DNA of 64,000 bases from Thermosipho sp. (in: thermotogales) (GCA_017656335.1 JACDOA010000001.1:186001-250000); one strand, 5' to 3'; shown: positions 16,995 to 26,741, counted from the stretch's first letter. Numbers and translations: made by a program. Notes: generated by a model not told the origin, from the sequence alone.

Positions 16995-17644
16995 TCATAG
17001 CAGGGGTAGATGAAGCAGGGCGTGGTCCTCTCTTTGGCCCAGTTGTTGCTGCAGCTGTGGTTTTAAATAATGACAAAATAAGCGGATTAAATGATTCTAA
17101 ACTACTTTCACTAAAAACAAGAGAAAAACTTTTTGAGCTAATCATCCAAAATTCTTATTATGGAATTGGAATCGCATCTGCTTCAGAAATTGACAAATTA
17201 AACATTTTACATGCAACTGAATTAGCTATGAATAGAGCCCTTGAAAATTTACAAAACAAAATAAAATTTGATTTTGTGCTCATCGATGGTAAAAATCTGA
17301 CTTTAAATTTTCCAAGCAAATGTATTGTTAAAGGTGATTTATTAGTTAAAGAAATTTCCGCAGCTTCTATAATAGCAAAAGTTGTTAGAGACAAAATAAT
17401 GGTGGGCTTTTCCAAAATCTATAAAGAATACAAACTTGATGTTCATAAAGGATATCCAACAAAATTACACATGGAATTAATTAAAAAATATGGTATCACC
17501 CCTTTGCATAGGCTAACTTTTAAACCAGTTGTTAAAAATATTACTTTCGAAAAACTTGAAGATTGGCTTAAACGTGGTATTATAGATGAAGAAAGATATT
17601 TCAAAATTATTAAAAAAATGGGGGTGCCTCTTTTTGGAATTTAA
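16991..17644 (+). CDS. rnhB: Ribonuclease HII
   Basis: Cuts RNA-DNA hybrids, including single ribonucleotides in DNA. The 217 aa contain the hallmark [21 protein letters not shown] at the N-terminus with the DEAGRG metal-binding motif, LIDGKN near 97 and AKVVRDKIM near 130. Length is usual. It overlaps the lipoprotein gene (ATGA-type) and its 3' end overlaps thyX by 11 bases. Confidence 0.96.
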   Translation: MIIAGVDEAGRGPLFGPVVAAAVVLNNDKISGLNDSKLLSLKTREKLFELIIQNSYYGIGIASASEIDKLNILHATELAMNRALENLQNKIKFDFVLIDGKNLTLNFPSKCIVKGDLLVKEISAASIIAKVVRDKIMVGFSKIYKEYKLDVHKGYPTKLHMELIKKYGITPLHRLTFKPVVKNITFEKLEDWLKRGIIDEERYFKIIKKMGVPLFGI

Positions 17645-18320
17645 AGTATTAGATAAAGGTTTTGTAAAATTGGTTGATATGTTAGGTAATGATTTTTCTG
17701 CAGTAAGAGCTGCAAGGGTTTCTTATGGAAAAGGATTAAAAACACCTGAAAAAGACAAAAATTTGATTTTTTACCTTATGAAACACAGGCATGAAACTCC
17801 TTTTGAACATATTGTTTTCACTTTTCATGCTAAAACTCCTATATTTGTAGCAAGGCAATGGTTTAGACATAGAATAGGTTCTTTCAATGAAGCAAGTCTA
17901 CGATATACGGAATTAAAAGATGAGTTTTATATTCCAAATCATATTCGTGTTAATGATCTTGAAGACAAACAAAAAGGGATAATTATCGAAGATGAAAATC
18001 TTAAAAATAGGGCATTAGAAATAATTGAAAAATCTCTGGAAGATTCATATAAAACTTATAAAGAATTACTCGAAATGGGAATTGCTAGAGAAATGGCTAG
18101 AATAGTTTTACCAATGTCATCTTATACACAATTTTATTGGACCGTTAATGCCCGAAGTCTTATGAATTTTCTTGATTTAAGAGCTGACTCACATGCTCAA
18201 TGGGAAATTCAGCAATATGCCATTCATATTGCGGAAATCTTCAAAGAAAAATGTCCTTGGACTTATGAAGCATTTCTCAAATTTAGATATAAAGGTGACT
18301 TATTGAAAAATAGGGAGTGA
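17634..18320 (+). CDS. thyX: Flavin-dependent thymidylate synthase ThyX
   Basis: Makes dTMP from dUMP using FAD, NADPH and methylene-tetrahydrofolate. The 228 aa include the ThyX signature [14 protein letters not shown] near residue 75 and [21 protein letters not shown] near 165. I chose TTG 17634, which is preceded by GGGGGTG inside the end of rnhB; an upstream start at 17586 would add residues not seen in the family. folD, which supplies the folate cofactor, follows two genes on. Confidence 0.95.
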   Translation: MEFKVLDKGFVKLVDMLGNDFSAVRAARVSYGKGLKTPEKDKNLIFYLMKHRHETPFEHIVFTFHAKTPIFVARQWFRHRIGSFNEASLRYTELKDEFYIPNHIRVNDLEDKQKGIIIEDENLKNRALEIIEKSLEDSYKTYKELLEMGIAREMARIVLPMSSYTQFYWTVNARSLMNFLDLRADSHAQWEIQQYAIHIAEIFKEKCPWTYEAFLKFRYKGDLLKNRE

Positions 18321-18324
18321 AAAA

Positions 18325-18672
18325 ATGAAACTTAAAGAAATTATTGAACTTTTAAATGCAAAAGTTATTGTTGATGGAAATATTGAGAACGTTGAAATTG
18401 AAAAAGTTACCGCTTCTGATTTAATGAGTGATGTTTTAGCCCTGGGGGAAGAAGGTTCTCTATTAGTAACTGGTTTATCAAGCCCTCAGTGCATTCGAAC
18501 TGCAGGAGTTGTTGGCATTCCAGCTGTATTAATTGTAAGAAATAGAGATACCATGCCCGAAACAATTGAAGCTGCTAAACTTTCTGGTATCATACTTTTA
18601 AGTACTAAATACAGTATGTTTGAAACTTGCGGCATTTTATATGCTAAAGGATTAAAACCTGTAAAAGTTTAG
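18325..18672 (+). CDS. DRTGG-domain protein
   Basis: Small 115-aa protein matching a lone DRTGG domain: LKEIIELLNAKVIVDG, then VTASDLMSDVLALG, and GIPAVLIVRNRDTMPETIEAAKLSGIILLST. Such domains are usually found between other modules in phosphotransacetylase or CBS proteins; in Thermotogae and Clostridia, stand-alone copies occur near hydrogenase or redox regulators. Ligand unknown, perhaps a nucleotide. Located 4 bases after thyX and 11 before folD, so in the same operon. Confidence 0.75.
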   Translation: MKLKEIIELLNAKVIVDGNIENVEIEKVTASDLMSDVLALGEEGSLLVTGLSSPQCIRTAGVVGIPAVLIVRNRDTMPETIEAAKLSGIILLSTKYSMFETCGILYAKGLKPVKV

Positions 18673-18683
18673 GAGGGAACGTT

Positions 18684-19511
18684 ATGCTAATTGATGTTAA
18701 ACCTTTAGCTAACACTTTAACAGAAAAAATAAATGAAAAAATAAATTCTTTAGGTATAACACCAAAGCTTGCAGCTGTTACTTATAAACCTGACAATTCA
18801 ACTGTAAGTTATTTAAAAAGTCAGCAGAAAATTGCAAAAAAATTTAATATTGATTATGAAATATTAGAATTGAATTCTCCAGAAAGTATCTTCAATGTTT
18901 TAAATGAATTATCAAACGATATGCATACTCATGGTATTTTTTTAACACATCCTCTTCCTGAAATTGATGAAATGGAAGCTTTAAATTCTATTAGTCCCAG
19001 CAAAGATGTTGAAGGAAGACATCCTTACAACCTTGGTATGTTAATATATGGAAAAGAAATTTTTGCGCCCTGTACCGCTGAAGCAGTTGTAAAAATTTTA
19101 GAGGAAATAATTGAAATAACAGGCAAAAATGTTGTTATAATTGGAAGAAGTTCTACTGTTGGAAAACCTTTATCAATAATGCTTTTAAGAAAAGATAGAA
19201 GCGCTACCGTAACTGTTTGCCATACTAGGACAAAAAATCTTGAAGTTCTTACAAAAAATGCTGATATCGTGGTCGCTGCTGCTGGAAAAGCAAATTTGGT
19301 TACTAAAGATATGATTAAAGAAAACAGTATTGTAATAGATGTTGGCATAAATGTTATTGATAATAAAATTGTTGGTGATGTTTCAAATGACGTGTCTGAA
19401 ATTGCAAGTGTAACACCTGTACCAGGTGGAGTAGGAAAAATTACAACTCTTCTCTTAATGGGACACGTCGTAAAGGCAGCGGAAATAATTCATAAAAACT
19501 TAAATAAATAG
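18684..19511 (+). CDS. folD: Bifunctional methylene-THF dehydrogenase / methenyl-THF cyclohydrolase
   Basis: Interconverts 5,10-methylene-, methenyl- and 10-formyl-tetrahydrofolate. The 275 aa contain the catalytic YLKSQQK segment near residue 34, GIFLTHPLPE near 88, IGRSSTVGKPLSIMLL near 152 for NADP binding and a C-terminal TPVPGGVGKITTLLLM. The canonical HPLP appears where QLPLP is common. Length is normal. Preceded by AGGAGGG. Together with thyX it links folate one-carbon flow to dTMP. Confidence 0.95.
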   Translation: MLIDVKPLANTLTEKINEKINSLGITPKLAAVTYKPDNSTVSYLKSQQKIAKKFNIDYEILELNSPESIFNVLNELSNDMHTHGIFLTHPLPEIDEMEALNSISPSKDVEGRHPYNLGMLIYGKEIFAPCTAEAVVKILEEIIEITGKNVVIIGRSSTVGKPLSIMLLRKDRSATVTVCHTRTKNLEVLTKNADIVVAAAGKANLVTKDMIKENSIVIDVGINVIDNKIVGDVSNDVSEIASVTPVPGGVGKITTLLLMGHVVKAAEIIHKNLNK

Positions 19512-19522
19512 GAGGTGTTCAT

Positions 19523-19888
19523 ATGAACAATATTGTTTACTCAGGAGTACCAGAAGGTACAACAAGTCAGCCAGTTACAACAGCTGCGCCAAGTGCGTCA
19601 AGTGGTCTTTTTCAAATGTTATTTTTGTTACTCATTTTCTTTGTCATGATGTACTTTTTAGTAATTTTGCCACAAAGAAAAAGAGAAAAAAAGTTTAAAG
19701 AAATGATTTCATCTATTAAACGTGGAGATACAATAGTTACATCTGGTGGTGTGGTAGGAAAAGTAATAGATGTAAAAAAGGATACTTTAAAAATCAAAAC
19801 AGCGAATACGACCGAACTCGAAATTTCTAAAGCATTTGTTGCTAGAGTAATCAAAAACAAAACGGAGGAAAACTCAGAGGAAAAATAA
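19523..19888 (+). CDS. yajC: Sec translocase accessory subunit YajC
   Basis: Single-span inner-membrane protein (121 aa) that associates with SecDF. A Ser/Thr/Pro-rich N-terminus precedes a strongly hydrophobic segment (about 31-51), then PQRKREKKFKEMISSIKRGDTIVTSGGVVGKV, the canonical YajC sequence. Lies 12 bases before secD, the usual order yajC-secD-secF. Confidence 0.93.
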   Translation: MNNIVYSGVPEGTTSQPVTTAAPSASSGLFQMLFLLLIFFVMMYFLVILPQRKREKKFKEMISSIKRGDTIVTSGGVVGKVIDVKKDTLKIKTANTTELEISKAFVARVIKNKTEENSEEK

Positions 19889-19900
19889 GGGGGTATATAA

Positions 19901-21334
19901 ATGCGCGCTGATAAGACAAGAGGCATTATTTCGCTTATAGTAATTGCCCTTGCATTCATAGCTCTTCTATGGCCGACAGCTAACGGTAAATATACAGGTT
20001 TAGCCAGTTTATTCAACAGAATAAAACTTGGACTTGATATTAGTGGTGGTGCAAGGATAGAGTATAAAGTAGATATCGATCAATCTGTGGAAAATCCATC
20101 GGCTGTTGTTGAAGATGTTTGGACAGTACTTAGAAATAGACTTGATATGGCAAATTACACAGAAGCAGTTGTTAAACAAACTTTTAGAGAAAACAATTCA
20201 TTTATTATTGTTGAAATTCCTGGAGCAACTGACACAGCAAAGGCAGAACAGTTAATTGGTTCTACTGGTGTCCTCTGGTTTGGACAAGTTATCGATGAAA
20301 CAACTTCTAATCCAAACATAGATCCGAATTTAATCAATAAAGCTAAAAGAGAAAATGCCCAATGGCTCCTTGGTAAAGACGGGAAAAAATGGTATCTTGT
20401 AAGGCAAGAAATTGATAAGATTTCAAATCTTAAACTCGTTTCACCAAAAATTGTTGAAGCTTTACCGCAAGTAGACAGAAACAACGTTGCTGGATATGTT
20501 GTTTCTTTCACCATGGCCAAGGAATATGCTGATATCTTTGCAAGAATTACTGAAAAACTTTACGTTCCAGAAGACATTTTAAATCAAGGCGGAATTGCGT
20601 ATGAACAAGCTCTTAAGAAAAGATTAGCAATCGTCCTTGACAATAGAGTACTGTTTGCTGGATTTGTCGTTTCAAAAATAACAGATGGTAAAGCACAAAT
20701 AAGGGGAAATTTCAATCTTGATCAAGCCAAGCAGCTTGCAGCCATTTTAAAAAGTGGTGCCTTACCTGCAAGGCTTGAAAAGGTTTCATCGGGATGGATC
20801 GCCCCTCTTTTAGGTGCTGATATAGTTTCTGCTTCTTTAAAGGCAGGATTACTTGGTGTAAGTATAGTTTTAATTTACATGATTATTGTATATGGTGTAA
20901 TGGGTGTTGTTGCTGATATTGCCCTTTTATACAATACTTTCCTTTTGCTTGGTATATTAGCTGCTACTGGATCAATACTTACTTTACCTGGTATAGCTGG
21001 TATCATTCTAACAATCGGTACAACGGTAGATGGAAATATTATTATATATGAAAGAATTAAAGAAGAAATAAGAAGAGGAAGCTCAATAAAAGCTGCAATT
21101 AATACTTCATTCTCTAAATCTTTCTTAACTCTTTTTGATGCTAACCTAACAACTATAATTGCTGGTTTGTTCCTTTATTATTTTGGTACAGGTACAGTTA
21201 AAGGATTTGCAATTACCTTAATTATTGGTGTTTTAGGTAGTTTATTTGTTAATCTGGTTGTTACCAGAGTATTAATTGATCTTTTCGCTGGAGCAATAAA
21301 AGTTAGAGGTGTTAAGGGAGGTGCCAGGGCATGA
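19901..21334 (+). CDS. secD: Protein translocase subunit SecD
   Basis: Proton- or sodium-driven accessory of Sec export. The 477 aa include an N-terminal membrane span, LGLDISGGARIEYKV (the D1 motif, with LDLxGG altered to LDISGG), the periplasmic P1 region, and six transmembrane spans with GTTVDGNIIIYERIKEE near 370, the conserved TM4 ion-path region. Ends in ATGA overlap with secF. Confidence 0.95.
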   Translation: MRADKTRGIISLIVIALAFIALLWPTANGKYTGLASLFNRIKLGLDISGGARIEYKVDIDQSVENPSAVVEDVWTVLRNRLDMANYTEAVVKQTFRENNSFIIVEIPGATDTAKAEQLIGSTGVLWFGQVIDETTSNPNIDPNLINKAKRENAQWLLGKDGKKWYLVRQEIDKISNLKLVSPKIVEALPQVDRNNVAGYVVSFTMAKEYADIFARITEKLYVPEDILNQGGIAYEQALKKRLAIVLDNRVLFAGFVVSKITDGKAQIRGNFNLDQAKQLAAILKSGALPARLEKVSSGWIAPLLGADIVSASLKAGLLGVSIVLIYMIIVYGVMGVVADIALLYNTFLLLGILAATGSILTLPGIAGIILTIGTTVDGNIIIYERIKEEIRRGSSIKAAINTSFSKSFLTLFDANLTTIIAGLFLYYFGTGTVKGFAITLIIGVLGSLFVNLVVTRVLIDLFAGAIKVRGVKGGARA

Positions 21335-22239
21335 GAGATTTCGTTGGAAAAAAGAATATATTTATTATAATTTCACTGATACTTATTGTGGCATCTCTTG
21401 TTAGTATTTTTACAAAAGGCTTTAACTTAGGTGTTGAGTTTTTAGGTGGTTCTGAGATTATACTTAGAGTTGAAGCTAATATTGATGAAGCAACAGTCAG
21501 AAATACAATTAAGGACCTGGCACCTGAATTTGAAAATGCACGTATTGCTAAAATCAAAAGTATTAATGATCCAGAAAATATTTCGAAATTCTCTATCTTA
21601 GTTTCACCAAAAGATGAAAATGGAAATCTTAAAGTCTATACTGGCGCAGAAAAAGAAGAAATTTCTAACAAAATAGTTCAAAAATTTGAAGAAAATAATT
21701 TAAAATCAGCTATTGTAGGATTCAATGAAACAAGTGGTTATGCCGCTCAAGAAATCAAAAACCTTACCTGGAAAGCTATTGTCTTTACACTAATTGCAAT
21801 TTTATTGTACATTACTGTTAGATTCCAATTTGTATTTGGAGTTGGTGCAATACTTGCTCTTATTCATGATGTTATTATTACTTTAGGATTTTTCTCATTT
21901 TTCCACTACGAATTAAACGTTGCAGCAATTGCAGCAGTACTCACATTAATCGGTTATTCTTTAAATGATACCATTGTTGTATATGATAGAATCAGAGAAA
22001 ACTTAAAAAGGCTTCGTGGAAGAAAAATTTCAGATGTTGTGAATGAAAGTATTAATCAGGTAATTAAAAGAACTATAAACACGTCTCTTACAACTTTCAT
22101 AGTAGTATTTCTTCTTCTTTTATTCTCAGGAAATAGTATTAAGCCATTTGCTTTTGGAATGTCAATTGGTGTTATAATCGGTACTTATTCATCCCTTTAC
22201 ATAGCTAGTCCAGTTGTAATTAAATGGATCAAAAGATAA
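21331..22239 (+). CDS. secF: Protein translocase subunit SecF
   Basis: Partner of SecD. The 302 aa show FNLGVEFLGGSEIILRV near residue 30, IGYSLNDTIVVYDRIRENL near 210 and TINTSLTTF near 250, all characteristic. ATG overlaps the secD stop by 4 bases. A hairpin terminator follows at 22261. Confidence 0.96.
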   Translation: MRDFVGKKNIFIIISLILIVASLVSIFTKGFNLGVEFLGGSEIILRVEANIDEATVRNTIKDLAPEFENARIAKIKSINDPENISKFSILVSPKDENGNLKVYTGAEKEEISNKIVQKFEENNLKSAIVGFNETSGYAAQEIKNLTWKAIVFTLIAILLYITVRFQFVFGVGAILALIHDVIITLGFFSFFHYELNVAAIAAVLTLIGYSLNDTIVVYDRIRENLKRLRGRKISDVVNESINQVIKRTINTSLTTFIVVFLLLLFSGNSIKPFAFGMSIGVIIGTYSSLYIASPVVIKWIKR

Positions 22240-22260
22240 AATCACAAAAAAATACTTTTT

Positions 22261-22292
22261 ATTGAGGGCTTTTTAAAGCCCTCAATAATTTT
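22261..22292 (+). terminator. Intrinsic terminator after secF
   Basis: Perfect inverted repeat 22261-22286 (ATTGAGGGCTTT with AAAGCCCTCAAT) followed by a short T tract. Marks the end of the yajC-secDF unit, just before the hppA ribosome site. Confidence 0.8.
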
Positions 22293-22307
22293 AGAGGAGG
22301 GAAAATT

Positions 22308-24257
22308 TTGGAATATTTTATTATTTCCGGAATAATTTCTCTTATTATCATTGTTTTTTTAACTTTTAGAATTCTTGATTATCCTACTGGTAATGAAAAG
22401 ACTACTGAACTTTCTTTAATTATTCAAAAAGGCGCAAAATCTTTTTTGTTTCAAGAATACAAGGTGTTTTTTCCTGTTGTCTTAATCATTGCAGCTATCC
22501 TAGGATTTCTTTTTAGCCTAAAAGCTGCTATAGCTTTAATTTTTGGTTCTTTTCTTTCAATACTTGCTGGATATATAGGAATGAGTATTGCAACAAAAGC
22601 AAACGCAAGAACAGCTTGGGCAGCAACTAAAAATTTAGGAGAAGCTTTAAAAGTTTCATTTTCAGGTGGAGCGATAATGGGTTTAACTGTTTCAACTCTG
22701 GGTATTCTTGGTTTAAGTGTTACTTATTTTTTAACAAAAGATATAAGTCTTATAAGCTTTTACTCTTTAGGTGCATCATTAGTCGCTTTGTTTGCTAGAG
22801 TTGGTGGAGGTATTTATACAAAAGCTGCAGACGTTGGAGCCGACATAGTTGGTAAAACAGAAGCAAACTTGCCAGAAGATGACCCAAGAAATCCTGCAGT
22901 TATAGCAGATAATGTTGGAGATAATGTTGGGGATGTTGCAGGTATGGGAGCAGATTTATATGAATCATATGTAGGTTCTATTTTTTCAGCTCTTGCACTC
23001 GGAAGCTATTATTTTAAGGAAACTGGTTTTTTTGCAGTAATTTGTGTTGTTGTTTTTGGTTTAATATCTTCTATAATTGGAATTATATACACTATAATAA
23101 ATTCTAAAAAATCGTCTGACCCTTCGAAAACTTTAAGAAAAGGTACCATTATGGCGAGTATATTGACTTTAATTTTCACTTTATTATATAGCATTTACAT
23201 TTCTTGGCTCCAAATCTTTTTTATTGTTTTGTTTGGTATTATTGTTGGTGTTTTTATTGGTCTTATTACTGAATGGTACACATCTGGTAAGAAAGTTAAA
23301 AACCTTGCAAAAAGTGCCATGATGGGGCCAGCAAATGTTATCATAAGTGGAACGGCTCTAGGAATGGAATCAACTTTTGTAATTACTATTTTAATTTCAA
23401 TAGCAGTTATCTTATCTTATGAACTTCTTGGATTATTTGGGGTAGCTCTATCAGGTGTTGGAATGCTATCTACTTTAGGTATTAGTTTGTCAGTTGATGC
23501 TTATGGTCCAATTGCTGATAATGCTGGTGGAATTGCTCAAATGGCTGAATTAGACCCCAAAGTAAGAAAAATCACCGACACTTTAGATGCTGTTGGTAAT
23601 ACTACTGCAGCAATGGGAAAGGGGTTTGCAATTGGTTCTGCAGCCCTGACAGCATTAGCTTTATTTTCAAATTTTAGCAATTTATCTGATTCTAAGACCA
23701 TTTTATTGACAAATCCATATTTATTTTTAGGCAGTTTAATTGGAGCAATGCTACCCTTTTTCTTTTCTGCTCTAACAATGCATGCAGTTGGTGAAACAGC
23801 AGACGAGATGGTAAATGAGATAAGAAGACAACTAAAAGAAATTCCAGGAATTTTAGTTGGTGAAAATAAACCTGATTATCAGAGATGTATTCAAATTGCA
23901 ACAAAAGGAGCTTTAAAAAAGATGGTCATCCCATCGATTCTGGCTATCCTTTCCCCTATTACTATTTATTTATTTTTTGGAACAACTGGAGTAGCTGGCT
24001 TATTAATTGGAGCTACTGTTTCTGGAGTAATGTTGGCAATATTTATGGCAAATTCTGGGGGCGCATGGGATAATGCAAAAAAATATATTGAAGAAGGTCA
24101 TTTTGGAGGAAAAGGTTCATTTGCTCATAAGGCAACAGTAGTTGGAGATACAGTTGGTGATCCTTATAAAGATACATCAGGCCCTTCAATAAATATTCTT
24201 ATTAAACTTATGGCAATAACTTCAATTGTCTTACTTACTGTTATAAGGGGGTTATAA
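22308..24257 (+). CDS. hppA: Membrane-bound, K+-dependent ion-pumping pyrophosphatase
   Basis: Hydrolyses PPi to pump Na+ and/or H+ across the membrane. The 649 aa contain the PPi site DVGADIVGKTEANLPEDDPRNPAVIADNVGDNVGD region (about 183-215; DVGADxVGK is diagnostic), many membrane spans and the C-terminal DTVGDPYKDTSGPS. The segment GNTTAAMGKGFAIGSAAL near 428 has Ala where K+-independent enzymes have Lys, so the K+-requiring class is expected. Na+ versus H+ is not decided. TTG start behind GAGGAGGG. Only 1 base separates it from the PFK-like gene. Confidence 0.95.
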   Translation: MEYFIISGIISLIIIVFLTFRILDYPTGNEKTTELSLIIQKGAKSFLFQEYKVFFPVVLIIAAILGFLFSLKAAIALIFGSFLSILAGYIGMSIATKANARTAWAATKNLGEALKVSFSGGAIMGLTVSTLGILGLSVTYFLTKDISLISFYSLGASLVALFARVGGGIYTKAADVGADIVGKTEANLPEDDPRNPAVIADNVGDNVGDVAGMGADLYESYVGSIFSALALGSYYFKETGFFAVICVVVFGLISSIIGIIYTIINSKKSSDPSKTLRKGTIMASILTLIFTLLYSIYISWLQIFFIVLFGIIVGVFIGLITEWYTSGKKVKNLAKSAMMGPANVIISGTALGMESTFVITILISIAVILSYELLGLFGVALSGVGMLSTLGISLSVDAYGPIADNAGGIAQMAELDPKVRKITDTLDAVGNTTAAMGKGFAIGSAALTALALFSNFSNLSDSKTILLTNPYLFLGSLIGAMLPFFFSALTMHAVGETADEMVNEIRRQLKEIPGILVGENKPDYQRCIQIATKGALKKMVIPSILAILSPITIYLFFGTTGVAGLLIGATVSGVMLAIFMANSGGAWDNAKKYIEEGHFGGKGSFAHKATVVGDTVGDPYKDTSGPSINILIKLMAITSIVLLTVIRGL

Positions 24258-24258
24258 A

Positions 24259-25269
24259 ATGAAAAGAGTAGGAATTTTATGTGTTGGTAATGATTCACCA
24301 GGTATAAATGCCGCAATACGTTCTGCAGTAGTAAAAGGATTAGATTTAAATATAGAGGTAATGGGAATAAAAGATGGTTTCGAAGGTTTAATAAACGATA
24401 ATCTTGATGTACTTTTAAGACCTAATGTTTCCAATATACTGCACCAAGGTGGAACTATACTTGGAACTTCTCTTTTTGTGCCTGAAGAAAAGGATTTAAA
24501 AGTCATAAAGAAAAAAATAGAACAGTATGGAATTTCATCTCTTATAATACTTGGTGGCAGAATTGCGGCAAAAGCAGCTTTAAATTTAATGAAAGAAAGT
24601 ATTCCTTCTGTTCTTATTCCTGCAACAATAGATAATGATCTATCTTTTTCGGATTTTTCCATCGGATTTTTCACTGCTGTTGAACATGTAACTAATGCTC
24701 TTGATATACTTCACTCTACTGCTGAAGCACATCATAGGGTAATGATTGTCGAAACTATGGGTAAACCTAACGGGTGGATTGCAATAGTTGGAGGTTTAGC
24801 TGGAGGAGCTGATTATATAATTACTTCTGTTGAAAAAGTCAATTTTGAGGAAATGCTTGAAATAATCAGAAAAAGATATGAAGGTAAAAAAAGATTCTCT
24901 TTAATTGTAGTTGAAAGTGGTGTTCCCATTCCTGATGAAATAAAAAAAGAATGTGGTTGTGATAATTTTAGTAATTCTTCAGAAATTATTGGAAAATATA
25001 TTGAAAAAAATTTAAAGGAAAAATTAGGAATAGAGTGGAGATATACAAATCTCGGATACTTACAAAGAGGCGGTTCTCCAACAGCAATGGATAGAATTAT
25101 AGCTACTCAAATGGCTGCTCATTCAATTGAAATGGTAAAAGCTGGAAAAAATTACCATGCAATTGGAATTACTGGATTTTCAATTTCCGAGGTTCCATAT
25201 TCTGAAACTATAATAAACTACAAACCTGTTGAATTTTATTTAAAGAATCTCACAAAACTCTTTTATTAA
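24259..25269 (+). CDS. Divergent phosphofructokinase-family protein
   Basis: PFK fold of 336 aa but with altered active-site loops. The N-terminal loop reads LCVGNDSPGINAAIR instead of LTSGGDAPGMNAAIR. The nucleotide/Mg loop GGDGS is GGRIA, losing the metal-binding Asp and the Gly that distinguishes ATP from PPi enzymes. The catalytic TIDND is kept (PATIDND, about 119), as is MGKPNGW for MGRxxG and LQRGGSP. Co-transcribed with hppA, which suggests a PPi or glycolysis link, but catalysis as a normal PfkA is doubtful. It may be a paralog with a different substrate or a regulatory protein. Confidence 0.75.
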   Translation: MKRVGILCVGNDSPGINAAIRSAVVKGLDLNIEVMGIKDGFEGLINDNLDVLLRPNVSNILHQGGTILGTSLFVPEEKDLKVIKKKIEQYGISSLIILGGRIAAKAALNLMKESIPSVLIPATIDNDLSFSDFSIGFFTAVEHVTNALDILHSTAEAHHRVMIVETMGKPNGWIAIVGGLAGGADYIITSVEKVNFEEMLEIIRKRYEGKKRFSLIVVESGVPIPDEIKKECGCDNFSNSSEIIGKYIEKNLKEKLGIEWRYTNLGYLQRGGSPTAMDRIIATQMAAHSIEMVKAGKNYHAIGITGFSISEVPYSETIINYKPVEFYLKNLTKLFY

Positions 25270-25278
25270 GGTGATATC

Positions 25279-26037
25279 ATGATTGTATTTTTAACGGATT
25301 GGGGTAATTCTCATTATGTTGGAATTTGCAAAGGTGTAATAAGACAGATAAGTGATGCTGAAATAATTGATTTAACTCATGAAATTTCTTCATTCAATGT
25401 AAGAGAGGCCATGTATATTCTTTCTAGATCTTTTTATCATTTCCCAAAAAACACTGTCTTTCTTGCGGTTGTTGATTATGGAGTAGGCAGTAGTCGCAAG
25501 GCAATTGCAGCAAAAACCCGAAATTATTATTTTGTTGGCCCTGATAATGGGCTATTTACATTAGTCTTTGAAGAAGAACCCCCACTGGAAATTAGAGAAT
25601 TAAATAATAAAAAATTTCATTACCTAAACTCAAATACTTTTCATGGTAGAGATATATTTGCCCCTGCAGCTGCGTATATTTCAAACGGGGATTTTAAAAA
25701 ACTAGGTGATTTATTACCAAATTACGCTACTATGCCCTATTTAAAACCTAAAAAGAACAAAAATTTAATTACAGGGGAAGTTGCTTACATAGATAAATTT
25801 GGAAATATTGAAACAAACATTCCTTTTGAATGGTTTGCTGAGATAGAAACACTTAAAATAAGAAGGAAAAGAAAGTTCTTTGAAATTCCTATAGTTGATT
25901 TTTATTCTGAAATTGAAACTGGTCAATTAATAGCTCATAACGATAGTACAGGATATTTAGAGATAGCAGTTAATCAAGGAAATGCTGCAAATATATTGAA
26001 TTTAGATTCTGGAGATCCCTTGGAGTTGATATTATAG
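25279..26037 (+). CDS. SAM hydroxide adenosyltransferase (DUF62 / SAM hydrolase family)
   Basis: Hydrolyses S-adenosylmethionine to adenosine and methionine using an activated water. The 252 aa have FLTDWGNSHYVG at the start, VDYGVGSSRKAIAA near 74 (canonical VDPGVGT/S-R with Pro to Tyr) and FHGRDIFAPAAAYI near 120, giving the Asp-Arg-His set of hydrolases rather than fluorinases. In many bacteria this gene sits beside ECF transporter genes, as it does here. Ends in overlap with the ATPase gene. Confidence 0.88.
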   Translation: MIVFLTDWGNSHYVGICKGVIRQISDAEIIDLTHEISSFNVREAMYILSRSFYHFPKNTVFLAVVDYGVGSSRKAIAAKTRNYYFVGPDNGLFTLVFEEEPPLEIRELNNKKFHYLNSNTFHGRDIFAPAAAYISNGDFKKLGDLLPNYATMPYLKPKKNKNLITGEVAYIDKFGNIETNIPFEWFAEIETLKIRRKRKFFEIPIVDFYSEIETGQLIAHNDSTGYLEIAVNQGNAANILNLDSGDPLELIL

Positions 26038-26741
26038 AATTATTTGCTAAAAATTTAACTGTTTTTTTAGGAAATAAAGTGATAATTGATAGAATTTCTA
26101 TAAGTTTCAAAACTAATGAAATAGTTTTACTACTTGGCCGTAATGGAAGCGGTAAATCCACTTTTTTAAAAGCTTTGGCAAGTTTACAAAAATACAGTGG
26201 CAAGATTTATACCTCTGAAGGCAAAGACCCATATTTAGTAACCGGTTATGTATTTCAAAATCCTGAAACTCAAATAATTGGAAGTACTGTTTGGGAAGAT
26301 GTTATTTTTGGTCTTGAAAACATTGGCTTACCTAGAGATGAAATTAAAAAAAGAGCAGAAAAAGCTCTAAAAATTGTTGGACTATATAAATTGAAAGATA
26401 TTGATCCACTAAATCTTTCGGGAGGTCAAAAGCAAAAACTAGCAATTGCATCGATTTTATCAATGGAACCTTCATTTTTACTTCTGGATGAACCTACAGC
26501 AATGCTTGACAAACATGATAGAAAAATTATAAAAAATCTTATAGAAGAACTTAAAAAACTTAATATTGGTATTATTATTGCTACTCATCATGCAGATTTA
26601 TTTTTAGATATTTCAGATAGAATTTTATTTTTAAGTAATGGGAAAATCATTTTTGATGGGAAAATAAATAATTATTTTGATCTTGTCAACAGGTTTTATC
26701 ACAAAGAAGGTGACGTTTATGGAACAAATAAAACATATTAA
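26031..26741 (+). CDS. ECF-type ABC transporter ATPase (CbiO/EcfA-like), probable non-AUG start
   Basis: ATPase of an energy-coupling-factor vitamin or metal importer. Seen: GRNGSGKST Walker A, FQNPETQIIGSTVWEDVIFGLENIGL (the ECF-type Q loop with QI), LSGGQKQKLAIASIL signature and LLLDEPTAMLD Walker B, plus H-loop. The GTG at 26079 would cut off the conserved strand preceding Walker A; the frame upstream encodes ELFAKNLTVFLGNKV, a normal ABC N-terminus, and is open to 25974 without ATG, GTG or TTG. I therefore place the start at ATT 26031, 5 bases after GGAG (ATA 26034 is the alternative). No EcfT or second EcfA is adjacent. Confidence 0.8.
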   Translation: MIELFAKNLTVFLGNKVIIDRISISFKTNEIVLLLGRNGSGKSTFLKALASLQKYSGKIYTSEGKDPYLVTGYVFQNPETQIIGSTVWEDVIFGLENIGLPRDEIKKRAEKALKIVGLYKLKDIDPLNLSGGQKQKLAIASILSMEPSFLLLDEPTAMLDKHDRKIIKNLIEELKKLNIGIIIATHHADLFLDISDRILFLSNGKIIFDGKINNYFDLVNRFYHKEGDVYGTNKTY

